Origin: Roseburia_C amylophila
GTDB taxonomy: Bacteria; Bacillota; Clostridia; Lachnospirales; Lachnospiraceae
NCBI RefSeq assembly: GCF_025567465.1
Contig: NZ_JAOQKI010000021.1
Span: forward strand, 1-47,642
DNA: 47,642 nt
Direction of reading: 5' to 3'
The translations under genes and the position numbers were made by a program. The notes beneath the pieces are model-generated. The model made no database searches, had not been told where the DNA came from, and saw only the letters and a program-made list of their open reading frames with translations. Below, one piece after another: positions 40,003 to 47,642 of this stretch (positions are counted from its first letter, which is position 1; each line of letters starts with the position of its first letter).

Positions 40003-41156
40003 TCTTTTGTCCCTTTCCGTTTTGGTGGCTTCGGTCCCATGAACTGATAGAAATATGTCTTTAACATTCCATTATAAATCTTGCGGTTCTTATCCGGTTT
40101 TCTTCCGATATCCTTTGGTGCATTCTCATAGCTGGTAATCAGGTACATAGACCATGAATCCAGCCTTCTGTATGCCTCACCAATTGTCCGGTATAATTCC
40201 GGCAATGCCGCCTTTTCTTCCAGCCGCTCACCATATGGCGGATTGGATATGATAAATCCGTATTTTTTCGGATGGTTCAACTGGCTTACCGGTCTCTGCT
40301 GGAAATGAATCAAGCCATCCACACCGGCACGCTTTGCATTATCTCTTGCGGCACGCACAATTTCTTCATCAATATCATATCCCTGGATATCCACCTTAAT
40401 ATCGGTATCCAACATTTCCTGGGCTTCATTTACCGTATCATACCAGAGCTGACGCGGTATCAGGTTTGTCCACTGCTCTGCTAAGAAACTACGGTTCATG
40501 CCCGGTGCTATATTGGCTGCAATCATTGCTGCTTCAATCGGAAATGTTCCACTTCCGCAGAATGGATCTACTAAAATTCTGTCCTTATTCCATGGTGTCA
40601 GCATTATCAATGCTGCTGCAAGGGTCTCTGTGATTGGTGCCTTACTGGTCAGAGTCCGGTAGCCTCTCTTATGTAAAGATTCTCCGGAGGTATCTAATGC
40701 TACCATTACCTCGTCCTTCAACAGGAAAATTCGTACCGGATAGGATGCACCACTTTCTTCAAACCAATTGGTATGATATTTCTGTTTCAGCCGTTCTACC
40801 ATTGCCTTCTTAACAATAGACTGGATGTCTGACGGACTGAATAATTTACTCTTTATGGAAGAAGCCTTGGTGACCCAGAATTTACCATTTTCAGGAATAT
40901 ACTCTTCCCATGGAAGCGCTTTGATTCCTTCAAATAATTCATCAAATGTCTCCGCTTTAAATTTTCCTACCCGAAGCAGCACACGCTCCGTTGTACGCAG
41001 AAAAATATTTGCACGGCAGATTGCCTCTGCATCACCAATGAAAGTCACTCTTCCATCTTCCACCTCTGAGATTTCATATCCCAGATCATATATTTCTTTT
41101 TTCAAAACTGATTCTAAGCCAAAATGACATGGCACTGTTAATTCGTATGTTTTCAT
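39999..41156 (-). CDS. THUMP-domain SAM-dependent RNA methyltransferase
   Basis: 385 residues. An N-terminal THUMP region (about 1-155) is followed by a Rossmann methyltransferase. The SAM motif is DPFCGSGTFPIEAA (about 190-203) and the catalytic NPPYGERL (about 302-309) indicates adenine- or guanine-N2-type methylation of rRNA, as in YpsC/RlmL relatives; the target is not predictable. GGAG nine bases upstream fixes the ATG at 41156. An in-frame extension to 41210 runs through the promoter and is rejected. Confidence 0.93.
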   Translation of the reverse strand: MKTYELTVPCHFGLESVLKKEIYDLGYEISEVEDGRVTFIGDAEAICRANIFLRTTERVLLRVGKFKAETFDELFEGIKALPWEEYIPENGKFWVTKASSIKSKLFSPSDIQSIVKKAMVERLKQKYHTNWFEESGASYPVRIFLLKDEVMVALDTSGESLHKRGYRTLTSKAPITETLAAALIMLTPWNKDRILVDPFCGSGTFPIEAAMIAANIAPGMNRSFLAEQWTNLIPRQLWYDTVNEAQEMLDTDIKVDIQGYDIDEEIVRAARDNAKRAGVDGLIHFQQRPVSQLNHPKKYGFIISNPPYGERLEEKAALPELYRTIGEAYRRLDSWSMYLITSYENAPKDIGRKPDKNRKIYNGMLKTYFYQFMGPKPPKRKGTKE

Positions 41157-41181
41157 ATGTTCTTTCTCCATTATCACTACT

Positions 41182-41210
41182 ATCTTATCTGTTCTAAATG
41201 ACACTGTCAA
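41182..41210 (-). promoter_or_regulatory. Promoter of the methyltransferase-protease-amidase operon
   Basis: Minus strand TTGACA (41205-41210), 17-base spacer, TAAGAT (41182-41187), about 25 bases before the start codon. Confidence 0.75.
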
Positions 41211-41219
41211 TGTTCTTTT

Positions 41220-41510
41220 CTATCCATTTAGTGCATTTAGGCCTCCAATCAGAGTATATATCTGATATCCCTGCCGCGTCAGTCTTTTTGCTGCATACAT
41301 ACTTGTATTTCCATACTCACAACACAGCAGTATCTTACGATTTTTCGGCAGCTTATGCTCCCAGTGTTCTATCTCATCATAAGGATAACAGTGGGCATTT
41401 CTCAAATGAAATACCTGAAAATCCTCCCTGCTTCTCAAATCAACAATATATATCTGTGGATCATCTTTTAGTTTCCATAATTCCGCTACACTGATAGCTG
41501 CAAATCTCAT
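41220..41510 (-). CDS. Single-domain rhodanese
   Basis: 96 residues, one rhodanese fold. VDLRSREDFQVFHLRNAHCYPYDEI is the CH2A region and the active-site loop is CEYGNTS with Cys64 (preceded by Cys63). Relatives move sulfane sulfur; the sulfur donor is unknown. GGGGGAG precedes the ATG. It follows the terminator of the Asn-rich gene by about 45 bases, so expression may depend on read-through. Confidence 0.9.
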   Translation of the reverse strand: MRFAAISVAELWKLKDDPQIYIVDLRSREDFQVFHLRNAHCYPYDEIEHWEHKLPKNRKILLCCEYGNTSMYAAKRLTRQGYQIYTLIGGLNALNG

Positions 41511-41553
41511 ATGCCATCTCCCCCAAAATATCCTGACTTTTTCTGCTATGAAA

Positions 41554-41587
41554 AAACAGATTACAAAGTGTTCCTTGTAATCTGTTT
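41554..41587 (-). terminator. Terminator of the Asn-rich gene
   Basis: A 13-base-pair perfect stem (aaacagattacaa and its complement) with an eight-base loop; the minus strand continues with a run of T. Confidence 0.88.
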
Positions 41588-41624
41588 CTTATTTTAATAT
41601 ATGCAGTTTTTCAATAAGATTGAC

Positions 41625-41801
41625 CTAGTAATTGCATTTGTTGGATGTCTTGTTATCCGCCTTGTTATCACTTCTGTTGCTGGTCCTATTGCCTGCTTTG
41701 TTGCCGGTTTTGTTATCCGCATTTTCAAAGTCATTATCAGCATTCATTGTGCGGTTTACATTGCTTGTTTTGTTTTTTGCATTATCTGCATTTTTTGCCA
41801 T
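41625..41801 (-). CDS. Asn-rich 58-residue protein of unknown function
   Basis: 58 residues starting MAKNADNAKNKTSN and ending SNKCNY, with close to one third Asn, many Lys, Asp, Ser and Thr and almost no hydrophobic residues. Short motifs recur (ADN three times, NK several times), and the only Cys is third from the end. A near-perfect AAAGGAGG lies seven bases before the ATG and a strong terminator follows, so it is a real, monocistronic gene. A short TATCAGA/TCTGATA hairpin precedes the ribosome site. The composition resembles short spore-associated or coat peptides of Firmicutes, but I cannot place it in a family. Confidence 0.8.
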   Translation of the reverse strand: MAKNADNAKNKTSNVNRTMNADNDFENADNKTGNKAGNRTSNRSDNKADNKTSNKCNY

Positions 41802-41990
41802 AATATCGCCTCCTTTTTTTATCAGATACTTTTTCTTTTGATTCTCTGATACAGTGATATTATTTCTTAATTTCTTATTATTATTCTCATTTGCATTGCA
41901 TTTTAAAAACTTTTATATTATAATTTTTTTCGTATAAGAATTGTTTTTTATACAGTTATACCCCTTATTAATTATTTATACTCCCCTCAA

Positions 41991-42028
41991 GAAAGCCACA
42001 GGAATCCTAAGATTCATGTGGCTTTCTT
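41991..42028. terminator. Terminator after the cNMP-like gene
   Basis: AGAAAGCCACA pairs with TGTGGCTTTCT with a second short helix GAATC/GATTC inside. U tracts are short on both strands. The 274 bases between this gene and the Asn-rich gene otherwise hold only AT-rich leader sequence. Confidence 0.7.
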
Positions 42029-42075
42029 ATTTACGCGAGTAGCTCGCAAAACGTATTTCTCGTAGTTATTGTTCT

Positions 42076-44445
42076 TTACATATTATAGAAATTCATATTT
42101 TCCTGCAGTTCCATATTCATCTCGCCGCCGTTCTTCTCATATCTGGTACGGAATCCATCGATATGACGCAGTTTACGTTCCTGGAATATTTTAAACCGGC
42201 TGATCATATCCTGATACATCGGGTTTGCCTCTAATGCATCCCTGTATTTCTTGGCAAACGGACAATAACGGAACAGAATATCCCTTGCTACACGGTTCAG
42301 GCGGAAACTGCCGCCTGCCTCGTATTTAATCCATCCGATATAATCAGAAATAAATACTTCACGATAGTTATTCTTTGACTTCCAGAGTGTATTCTTAATC
42401 TTCTCCTTTGCCTCTGTGGATAAATCACGGTTTTTCCGATAGTACTGGATATAATCACAATATTCTGAAGTTAGGGATTTCTCTGTAATATCATTCCAAC
42501 GCATTCCCTGTATCTTACGGCACATTTCCCAACGGAATCTTCCGCAGGTCTCTATCATCATATCCTGCAGGCTGTAGATAGTCATAACCGGGAAAACAAA
42601 TCGGGCGGATGTATCACGTTTTACTCCGGCAGTCTCCTGCCACATCATTGCTTTCATTCCCACATTCGGCATCAGAATAACATCTGGAAATACTTCTTTT
42701 TGCACCGGTTCAGCATTTACACCATGCATCGGATCTGAAAAAATCACTTCACGGTAGAACAACGAATAATCAACTTCACGGACTTTTTTGATTGCCTCCT
42801 CAATCCGCTCTGCAGTCACCAGCATCTTCTCTGCTTCCTGCACCATGTCATGCTTGCTCAGAATCGGACAGAAGGTACTTACTTTTCCATAAGTTGCCCG
42901 GTTCGTTGACACAAACATATTATTCATCTCATATTTGGTCTTTTCCCAGCAGTCTGTTTTCAACCGCTCCATTCCTGCTGCATCCAGCTTACCCATCCGC
43001 TTCTGCTCTGCCAGATATCCATTATAATCCAGGTCAAATTCATTCCGGCTTGGTTCATTCTTTCCTTCATAGATGCTCTTTAGCCACTCAAACATGGTAT
43101 AGACATGGTCGCTTTTACACTTGAACAGTTTATCTGTCAAATCATAAAGTTCATTAGCGGTATCTTCTCCTACCATTCCCACATCCATAAATCCAAAATT
43201 CAAAAACATCTGAATAACCGGGTCTAGGTCATCCGCATCTTTCATGGCATGCTTAAATACATTTTTATAAGTAGCATAGAATAATGCTGTCAACTCTTTC
43301 CGAAGTTTTCTCGTTTTCTCATCATTATCAAAATTATCCGGAATTGCATCATATTCATGCATTTTGCTTCGAATTTTATGTACATCCTCTGCTGCCACTC
43401 CAGCATATTCTAAGATATGTACCAGACAGTCCTCTGTTTCTTCTTCCTCTTCTCCATCGGTTTCCGCATATTCCTGTTCCAGTAAATCTTCTGTTCCCTG
43501 AACCAGCTTATCCTCTGCCTGCGGCTTTGGTACTTCACCAATCAGTTCTCCTGCAAAGTTATATATTGCATCTGCCTTTATCTTTATATTGCTAAAATCA
43601 TAAGTCTGATATTCCGTAATTCGTTTGTCCCGTTCTCCTGCATCTCCCAGACGGTTGTCCTTGATAAACTGTAACAATGGCTCTATTGCCTGTCGTATTT
43701 CCTCGATGTCAGCTCCACTTGCTGCTGCACGGGCTGCCATGTCAAAATAAAGCTGTAATAAATCCATTCGATTGGTATCCAGATACAGATTTACATGCTC
43801 CTGTAAATATTCTTTTGCATGGTCAATCTCTCTTACCGCTTTGCACATAGCTCTTGCTGCCTGCATAATCTGTCCCGTCAGCAAATCCTCTTTCTGCTGA
43901 AAGAAATCCATAGTTCCACTATTCCCAAGTTCTGCCAGTTCATGGAAATAATCCGCTTCCCATTTCGGTGCCATATTGGTTCTTACATAAGGCTGCAGGC
44001 TCTCTATTCTCCGGAAACTTTTCTCCTGAATGCAATATTTTCTACATAACTCCTGATATTTCTGATACATTGCCAGTGCAAAGCTATAATATTTTTCTGT
44101 ACTGTTTTGAAATCTCTGGTTTCGTCCAAGCATATGGTCTGCCTCACGAATTGCCACAGATAAAAATGCTGCTGCATATTTCGGCTGACTGATAAATATC
44201 TTACCAAAGTCCTCCGGAGCATGATAATGAAACGGATAAAGTGTTACATCATCCGCTGCCACATAATCTGCTATATATTCTTCTTCTGCACAATCCATCA
44301 GACCTATTATATTACCGCTTCCAATCTGCACTTCTTCCAGCTTAGACACCTGTCTCACTGTTCCATGAATTACCATATACAGTGCATTTACCGCTGTTCC
44401 ATGCTTGATAAAGCATTTCCCTGCCGGGACCTTAATCATTGCCAT
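42076..44445 (-). CDS. Large protein with cNMP-binding-like N-terminus
   Basis: 789 residues. Residues 1-115 resemble a cyclic-nucleotide-binding beta roll: IPAGKCFIKHGTAVNALYMVIHGTVRQ is the usual first half and GSGNIIGLMD stands at the phosphate-binding cassette. The cassette Arg of CRP (R-S/T-A) is replaced, as the aligned part reads EYIADYVAADDV, so cyclic AMP binding is doubtful. The rest (about 115-789) is helical with an acidic linker (318-339) and no helix-turn-helix, membrane segment or catalytic motif I can recognise. AGAGGA precedes the ATG. It ends a group with the DUF1700 gene upstream. Confidence 0.8.
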   Translation of the reverse strand: MAMIKVPAGKCFIKHGTAVNALYMVIHGTVRQVSKLEEVQIGSGNIIGLMDCAEEEYIADYVAADDVTLYPFHYHAPEDFGKIFISQPKYAAAFLSVAIREADHMLGRNQRFQNSTEKYYSFALAMYQKYQELCRKYCIQEKSFRRIESLQPYVRTNMAPKWEADYFHELAELGNSGTMDFFQQKEDLLTGQIMQAARAMCKAVREIDHAKEYLQEHVNLYLDTNRMDLLQLYFDMAARAAASGADIEEIRQAIEPLLQFIKDNRLGDAGERDKRITEYQTYDFSNIKIKADAIYNFAGELIGEVPKPQAEDKLVQGTEDLLEQEYAETDGEEEEETEDCLVHILEYAGVAAEDVHKIRSKMHEYDAIPDNFDNDEKTRKLRKELTALFYATYKNVFKHAMKDADDLDPVIQMFLNFGFMDVGMVGEDTANELYDLTDKLFKCKSDHVYTMFEWLKSIYEGKNEPSRNEFDLDYNGYLAEQKRMGKLDAAGMERLKTDCWEKTKYEMNNMFVSTNRATYGKVSTFCPILSKHDMVQEAEKMLVTAERIEEAIKKVREVDYSLFYREVIFSDPMHGVNAEPVQKEVFPDVILMPNVGMKAMMWQETAGVKRDTSARFVFPVMTIYSLQDMMIETCGRFRWEMCRKIQGMRWNDITEKSLTSEYCDYIQYYRKNRDLSTEAKEKIKNTLWKSKNNYREVFISDYIGWIKYEAGGSFRLNRVARDILFRYCPFAKKYRDALEANPMYQDMISRFKIFQERKLRHIDGFRTRYEKNGGEMNMELQENMNFYNM

Positions 44446-44499
44446 AACACAACTTCCTCTGTTATTTCTATATTAAAATTACTTTATTATACTTGCTTA

Positions 44500-44943
44500 T
44501 TAAAATCTTTTGTTCATACCCATTGCTATAAATAAAAAGAAAATGATTGCTACCGGAAGCAGAACCGGAAGTAAAAATGCAACTACCTGTGCAAGCAGAA
44601 TTATAAGCAAAATTACAAACAGAAATACTGTCGCTAATATAAGCCAGATTCGAATTTTAATCTTCTTAAAAGAATACTCTCCGGAAGCTGTTTCCTGCCC
44701 ATCCATTCCCTTTTGTGGTTCTGCTGTAGTTTTCTCTGCCGTTGCATTTTCTGCATCGATTATGCTTTTTGCAAGAAGTCTTGGATTTCCTAATTCTGCA
44801 ATTACTTCAGCCTCCGTCTTTCCTTTATGAGATTCTGTAAGAATATATTCTTCATAATAGCGGAGATTATCATTCACCGTCTGCTGGCTTACCCTTCCCT
44901 GCAAAGCCTTTCTTAATTCTGTTAGGAATTCCTCTCTTGACAT
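44500..44943 (-). CDS. DUF1700-type membrane protein
   Basis: 147 residues. The N-terminal half MSREEFLTELRKALQGRVSQQTVNDNLRYYEEYI and AEVIAELGNPRLLAKSI is the HAAS/DUF1700 helical signature. A Glu/Thr-rich linker leads to two adjacent hydrophobic helices (about 98-140). Such proteins often pair with PadR regulators, none of which lies here. Its stop is 54 bases before the cNMP-like gene. The 126 bases upstream show no clear promoter. Confidence 0.85.
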   Translation of the reverse strand: MSREEFLTELRKALQGRVSQQTVNDNLRYYEEYILTESHKGKTEAEVIAELGNPRLLAKSIIDAENATAEKTTAEPQKGMDGQETASGEYSFKKIKIRIWLILATVFLFVILLIILLAQVVAFLLPVLLPVAIIFFLFIAMGMNKRF

Positions 44944-45069
44944 TTATTTCCCTCGACTCTTCTTTCTCTACTCTCTGCACTTCTTATGTTTTGCTTCCTG
45001 TTACAGCCATCACACTACTTTTATTGTATTGCTTCTATTGCAATTCATCTATTCCATTACTTTTTTGTT

Positions 45070-45678
45070 TTATTTTTTTATATAGTAGGAATTAGTTATT
45101 CTTCCGCTATAAATCAAATAATCAATTCCTACGCTTGTGCCAGAACTGCTCTCACGTTTAATCCAGTCTCCGTCACGCGTATAAGTTCCTTCCGATACAT
45201 CACCATTATCATCCTGTACATAAGTTCCATCCGCTTTAAAGGTAATGGAATATACCACATTATTACTATTCTTAAATGTACAGGTAGCATCAAAGGTATC
45301 TCCATCCGGTATTTCACCTTCATATAAATAATCTTTTGCAATCAGGTATTTTCCCTGTTTTACAAGATTCTGTACATCGCCACCATCGGAGGTCAGTGTA
45401 AGCTTATTTCCGTCCATGACAAATGTTCCTGATGCCAGCTCTACTGCCTTGTCTCCCACACTGATATTCTCTTTATAAGTATTATTCTTTTCATTAAATG
45501 TAATTTCAAAAACAGTCGATGAATTATCGCCTGACATAATTTCACATGAATAAGTTCCAAGACTTCCACTATCCTTTGTCTTTACAGCAATTACCGCTAC
45601 AATAGCTACTACTATAATAAGCACTGCTGCAAGAACTGATGTAAGCTTTGCATTCGCCTTTTTACTCTCATTCTTCAT
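45070..45678 (-). CDS. Membrane-anchored beta-rich protein of unknown function
   Basis: 202 residues. One N-terminal helix (about 13-33) and an extracytoplasmic part with repeated strand pairs such as TYSCEIMSG, TFVMDGNKLTLTSDGG, ITFKADGTYVQDDNGD and GTYTRDGDWIKRES. These G-T-Y and D-G-x-Y patterns resemble lipocalin-like or DUF5640-type domains. A strong TTGACA/TATGAT promoter lies upstream. Function unknown; an envelope role is inferred from topology. Confidence 0.8.
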   Translation of the reverse strand: MKNESKKANAKLTSVLAAVLIIVVAIVAVIAVKTKDSGSLGTYSCEIMSGDNSSTVFEITFNEKNNTYKENISVGDKAVELASGTFVMDGNKLTLTSDGGDVQNLVKQGKYLIAKDYLYEGEIPDGDTFDATCTFKNSNNVVYSITFKADGTYVQDDNGDVSEGTYTRDGDWIKRESSSGTSVGIDYLIYSGRITNSYYIKK

Positions 45679-45718
45679 TAATAAATCAGTCCTCTCTGAA
45701 AAGATTTTTCACTTCTAT

Positions 45719-45747
45719 ATCATATATTTTTTATGCAAAACTGTCAA
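45719..45747 (-). promoter_or_regulatory. Promoter of the anchored beta-rich protein gene
   Basis: Minus strand TTGACA (45742-45747), 17-base spacer, TATGAT (45719-45724). It overlaps the end of the nudC region. Confidence 0.78.
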
Positions 45748-45757
45748 GAAAATGTAG

Positions 45758-46699
45758 TTATTGCAAACATTTTTCGCCATTTTTATAGAAATTCTCCATC
45801 ATTTCCCTGGTAAGGCTGATTTTATCATCCATGCCTGCAACCTGTTCTCTTGGTACCCATTCCGCCAGAGAAAGTTCGTTCTTATCTAAAGTAATGGCAT
45901 CTGTTCCTTCCACTCTGGCATAAAATCCCATCAGAAGATTGGAATCAAAGCCCCATGGCTGACTCTTATAGTATACAATATCCTTTACTTTCAATCCTAC
46001 TTCTTCCATGACTTCCCTGCGAACTGTCTCTTCCGCAGTTTCGCCAATTTCTGTAAAACCTGCAATCAATGCGTATTTCTTATATTCCCTGTCTGAATAT
46101 TTTGTCATCAATATTTTATTATCGTATATTACTCCCACAATTACTGCCGGAGCAATTTTCGGATAAACCATATTTCCACAGCATACACAACGCATCATCC
46201 GCTCCTTCGTATCCGGCTGCAATTCCTTTCCGCATCTGCCACAATAACGGTTATCCCGATACCACACATACAAATGATATGCCGTTGCCGCCGCAAAACA
46301 ATCTTTCTTTGAAACTGTTTCCCGCAGACTGCGAATCGTTACCCATTCCATATTTTCAATATTATCGTTCTGCTTTTTGCTCTGCCTATCGACCTGCTCA
46401 TCAAGCTGCTTTTCTACCTCTTTTTCTGCTTCTTCCTTTGACCATACTTTCAGCAGATAATACTGTACATCATCAATAGAAAACAGATATTGCAATCTTT
46501 TGTTACCGAATCCGTCAGCCTCTTGTTCTGTCTCTTTTGTAAGTTCTTTTGTAAACTCTTTCATATAGAAGAAACTGATTTTGGAATCTTTTTTTACCAG
46601 GAGTTTATTTCCCGAAAATAAAAATACGATATCCGTATTCCGGCATTCTCTCTGTTGATATTCATTGTGAAATTTCATTGGTGCAATATCCTGTATCAT
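45758..46699 (-). CDS. nudC: NAD(+) diphosphatase NudC
   Basis: 313 residues. An N-terminal domain, a zinc ribbon with Cys153, Cys156, Cys171 and Cys174, and a Nudix box from Gly214 (GFTEIGE) to the RREVMEE core, followed by the NudC signature SQPWGFDSNLLMGF (usually SQPWPF). It hydrolyses NADH or removes NAD caps from RNA in characterised relatives. A charged insert (about 88-117, Lys/Glu/Asp/Gln rich) precedes the ribbon. I use the ATG at 46699 behind GGGTGG; a longer in-frame start would lie inside tRNA-Arg. Confidence 0.92.
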   Translation of the reverse strand: MIQDIAPMKFHNEYQQRECRNTDIVFLFSGNKLLVKKDSKISFFYMKEFTKELTKETEQEADGFGNKRLQYLFSIDDVQYYLLKVWSKEEAEKEVEKQLDEQVDRQSKKQNDNIENMEWVTIRSLRETVSKKDCFAAATAYHLYVWYRDNRYCGRCGKELQPDTKERMMRCVCCGNMVYPKIAPAVIVGVIYDNKILMTKYSDREYKKYALIAGFTEIGETAEETVRREVMEEVGLKVKDIVYYKSQPWGFDSNLLMGFYARVEGTDAITLDKNELSLAEWVPREQVAGMDDKISLTREMMENFYKNGEKCLQ

Positions 46700-46725
46700 A
46701 CCTGTGCCACCCTTTTTTATATAAT

Positions 46726-46765
46726 AAAAAGACCCCAAATCTCTGCTAAACAAAGATTCAAAGTC
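46726..46765 (-). terminator. Terminator of the second tRNA array
   Basis: GGACTTTGAATCT pairs with AGATTTGGGGTC with several G-U pairs, followed by TTTTT on the minus strand. Read-through could reach nudC. Confidence 0.65.
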
Positions 46766-46774
46766 CTTTTTCCA

Positions 46775-46848
46775 CGTGCGTGAGAAGATTCGAACTCCCG
46801 ACACCTTGGTCCGTAGCCAAGTGCTCTATCCAGCTGAGCTACACGCAC
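46775..46848 (-). tRNA. tRNA-Arg (anticodon ACG)
   Basis: Begins GTGCGTGTAGCTC, anticodon arm CTTGG-CTACGGA-CCAAG, acceptor closed by CACGCAC with discriminator G. A34 will be deaminated to inosine in known systems. Confidence 0.95.
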
Positions 46849-46879
46849 ATATTAAATTATTACATACCATCGGTATGAA

Positions 46880-46963
46880 TGCCCGCGACCGGAATCGAAC
46901 CGGTACTGTGTCACCACAACAGGATTTTAAGTCCTGCGCGTCTGCCAGTTCCGCCACGCGGGC
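46880..46963 (-). tRNA. tRNA-Leu (anticodon TAA)
   Basis: Begins GCCCGCGTGGCGG, anticodon arm CAGGA-CTTAAAA-TCCTG, long variable arm, acceptor closed by CGCGGGC. Confidence 0.95.
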
Positions 46964-46966
46964 ATA

Positions 46967-47039
46967 TGGGACCTACAGGGCTCGAACCTGTGACCCTCTG
47001 CTTGTAAGGCAGATGCTCTCCCAGCTGAGCTAAGATCCC
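46967..47039 (-). tRNA. tRNA-Val (anticodon TAC)
   Basis: Begins GGGATCTTAGCTC, anticodon arm TCTGC-CTTACAA-GCAGA, discriminator A. Confidence 0.95.
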
Positions 47040-47043
47040 AAAA

Positions 47044-47117
47044 CGACCCAAGCGGGACTCGAACCCGCGACCTCCGCCGTGACAGGGCGGCGCTCTAACC
47101 AACTGAGCCATTGGGCC
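47044..47117 (-). tRNA. tRNA-Asp (anticodon GTC)
   Basis: Begins GGCCCAATGGCTC, anticodon arm CCGCC-CTGTCAC-GGCGG, discriminator G. Confidence 0.95.
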
Positions 47118-47137
47118 AAATAAATTTAAAATAAAAG

Positions 47138-47164
47138 TGGACCTTCGGGGACTCGAACCCAGGA
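47138..47164 (-). tRNA. tRNA 3' fragment, probably Met
   Basis: T arm and acceptor 3' strand (CCCCGAAGGTCC plus A) survive next to the gap. The anticodon is missing; the acceptor fits tRNA-Met of related clostridia from memory only. Confidence 0.6.
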
Positions 47165-47414
47165 NNNNNNNNNNNNNNNNNNNNNNNNNNNNNNNNNNNN
47201 NNNNNNNNNNNNNNNNNNNNNNNNNNNNNNNNNNNNNNNNNNNNNNNNNNNNNNNNNNNNNNNNNNNNNNNNNNNNNNNNNNNNNNNNNNNNNNNNNNNN
47301 NNNNNNNNNNNNNNNNNNNNNNNNNNNNNNNNNNNNNNNNNNNNNNNNNNNNNNNNNNNNNNNNNNNNNNNNNNNNNNNNNNNNNNNNNNNNNNNNNNNN
47401 NNNNNNNNNNNNNN
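47165..47414. other. Assembly gap of 250 N
   Basis: Exactly 250 unknown bases interrupting the tRNA array between a Met-like 3' end and a Glu-like 5' end. It may hide more tRNAs or a 5S rRNA gene. Confidence 0.95.
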
Positions 47415-47441
47415 ATGTCTTAACCGCTTGACCACGGAGCC
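47415..47441 (-). tRNA. tRNA 5' fragment, probably Glu
   Basis: GGCTCCGTGGTCAAGCGGTTAAGAC is the acceptor and D arm typical of tRNA-Glu. The anticodon lies in the gap. Confidence 0.7.
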
Positions 47442-47471
47442 ATATATTATTTATCAATGTTGATAAAAAAA

Positions 47472-47543
47472 CTCCCCGAGTAGGGCTCGAACCTACAACA
47501 TCACGGTTAACAGCCGTGCGCTCTACCATTGAGCTATCGAGGA
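47472..47543 (-). tRNA. tRNA-Asn (anticodon GTT)
   Basis: Begins TCCTCGATAGCTC, anticodon arm CACGG-CTGTTAA-CCGTG, acceptor closed by TCGGGGA with discriminator G. First tRNA after the 23S gene. Confidence 0.95.
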
Positions 47544-47612
47544 TTATTAATAGGCTATGCTATTTTATAACATACCTTCAAAACTTCATACAGATTGTTT
47601 CCGAGTTGCTTT

Positions 47613-47642
47613 GGTCAAGCCCTCGACCGATTAGTAACAGTC
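47613..47642 (-). rRNA. 23S rRNA, 3' end only
   Basis: The minus strand reads GACTGTTACTAATCGGTCGA then GGGCTTGACC, the conserved end of clostridial 23S rRNA. The rest of the gene lies outside the window. About 70 bases separate it from tRNA-Asn and no 5S gene is seen there. Confidence 0.88.

Noticed and set aside
41157..41210. Upstream start for the RNA methyltransferase
   Set aside because: The added codons overlap a consensus promoter, and the ATG at 41156 has GGAG at good spacing.
41601..41849. Hydrophobic open frame on the plus strand
   Set aside because: It is the antisense of the Asn-rich gene, which has the better ribosome site and terminator; the Ile/Val/Phe-rich composition is the mirror of Asn and Lys codons.
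46699..46804. N-terminal extension of NudC to 46804
   Set aside because: It would run through tRNA-Arg and its terminator, and the ATG at 46699 gives a normal NudC start.

Overview
The window looks like a draft scaffold from a spore-forming, low-to-mid GC Gram-positive bacterium of the class Clostridia, most likely Lachnospiraceae. Pointers are an alpha/beta small acid-soluble spore protein with a sigma-G-like promoter, a complete dlt operon, MecA, KtrAB, DUF1653 and DUF4367 proteins and Firmicute-type tRNAs. The family call is inferred from protein flavour, not from a search. Two runs of exactly 250 N sit inside tRNA arrays and look like scaffolding gaps.

Layout. 0-12 kb: mecA and a small acidic protein (minus), dinB (plus), then a long minus-strand series read from high to low coordinates: tig, clpP, clpX, lon, ysxC, a zinc/manganese-type ABC transporter (znuA, znuC, znuB) and a small exported protein whose reading frame is broken. 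Hairpins between tig and clpP and between clpP and clpX look like partial terminators. 12-17 kb: sspA-like spore gene, DJ-1/PfpI protein, CYTH protein, DUF1653 protein, a membrane-anchored PQ-rich protein, and ktrB-ktrA for potassium uptake. 17-22.6 kb: branched-chain amino-acid ABC transporter livJ-livH-livM-livG-livF ending in a cytidylate-kinase-like gene. 22.7-27.1 kb: dltA-dltB-dltC-dltD plus a 49-residue dltX. 27.1-35 kb: a stand-alone FakA-like domain, tRNA-Leu, an ECF sigma factor with its membrane anti-sigma partner, a response regulator - histidine kinase - ABC transporter operon, and a Nim-type flavoprotein with a 62-residue partner.

35.3-36 kb: a tRNA operon (Arg, His, Gln, Lys) behind a perfect consensus promoter, interrupted by the first gap. 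36-41.2 kb: a minus-strand operon of THUMP RNA methyltransferase, membrane-anchored papain-like protease, AmiC-type amidase, RdgB/HAM1 and YfcE phosphoesterase. 41.2-46.7 kb: rhodanese, a 58-residue Asn-rich peptide, a 789-residue protein with a cNMP-binding-like N-terminus, a DUF1700 membrane protein, an anchored beta-rich protein and NudC. 46.7-47.6 kb: tRNA array (Asn, Glu, gap, Met-like, Asp, Val, Leu, Arg) downstream of the 3' end of a 23S rRNA gene, with no 5S visible next to it.

Themes. The left third is protein quality control and housekeeping. The centre is a cell-envelope defence region in which D-alanylation, an ECF sigma pair and a two-component/ABC module lie within 12 kb; both the dlt and response-regulator promoters carry conspicuous palindromes. 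The most promising unexplained items are the cNMP-like 789-residue protein, the Asn-rich peptide, the operator-like repeats before dltA, livJ and the DJ-1 gene, and the frameshifted exported protein. No prophage, insertion sequence, CRISPR array or plasmid function was seen, and apart from the N gaps no gene-free stretch exceeds 300 bases.
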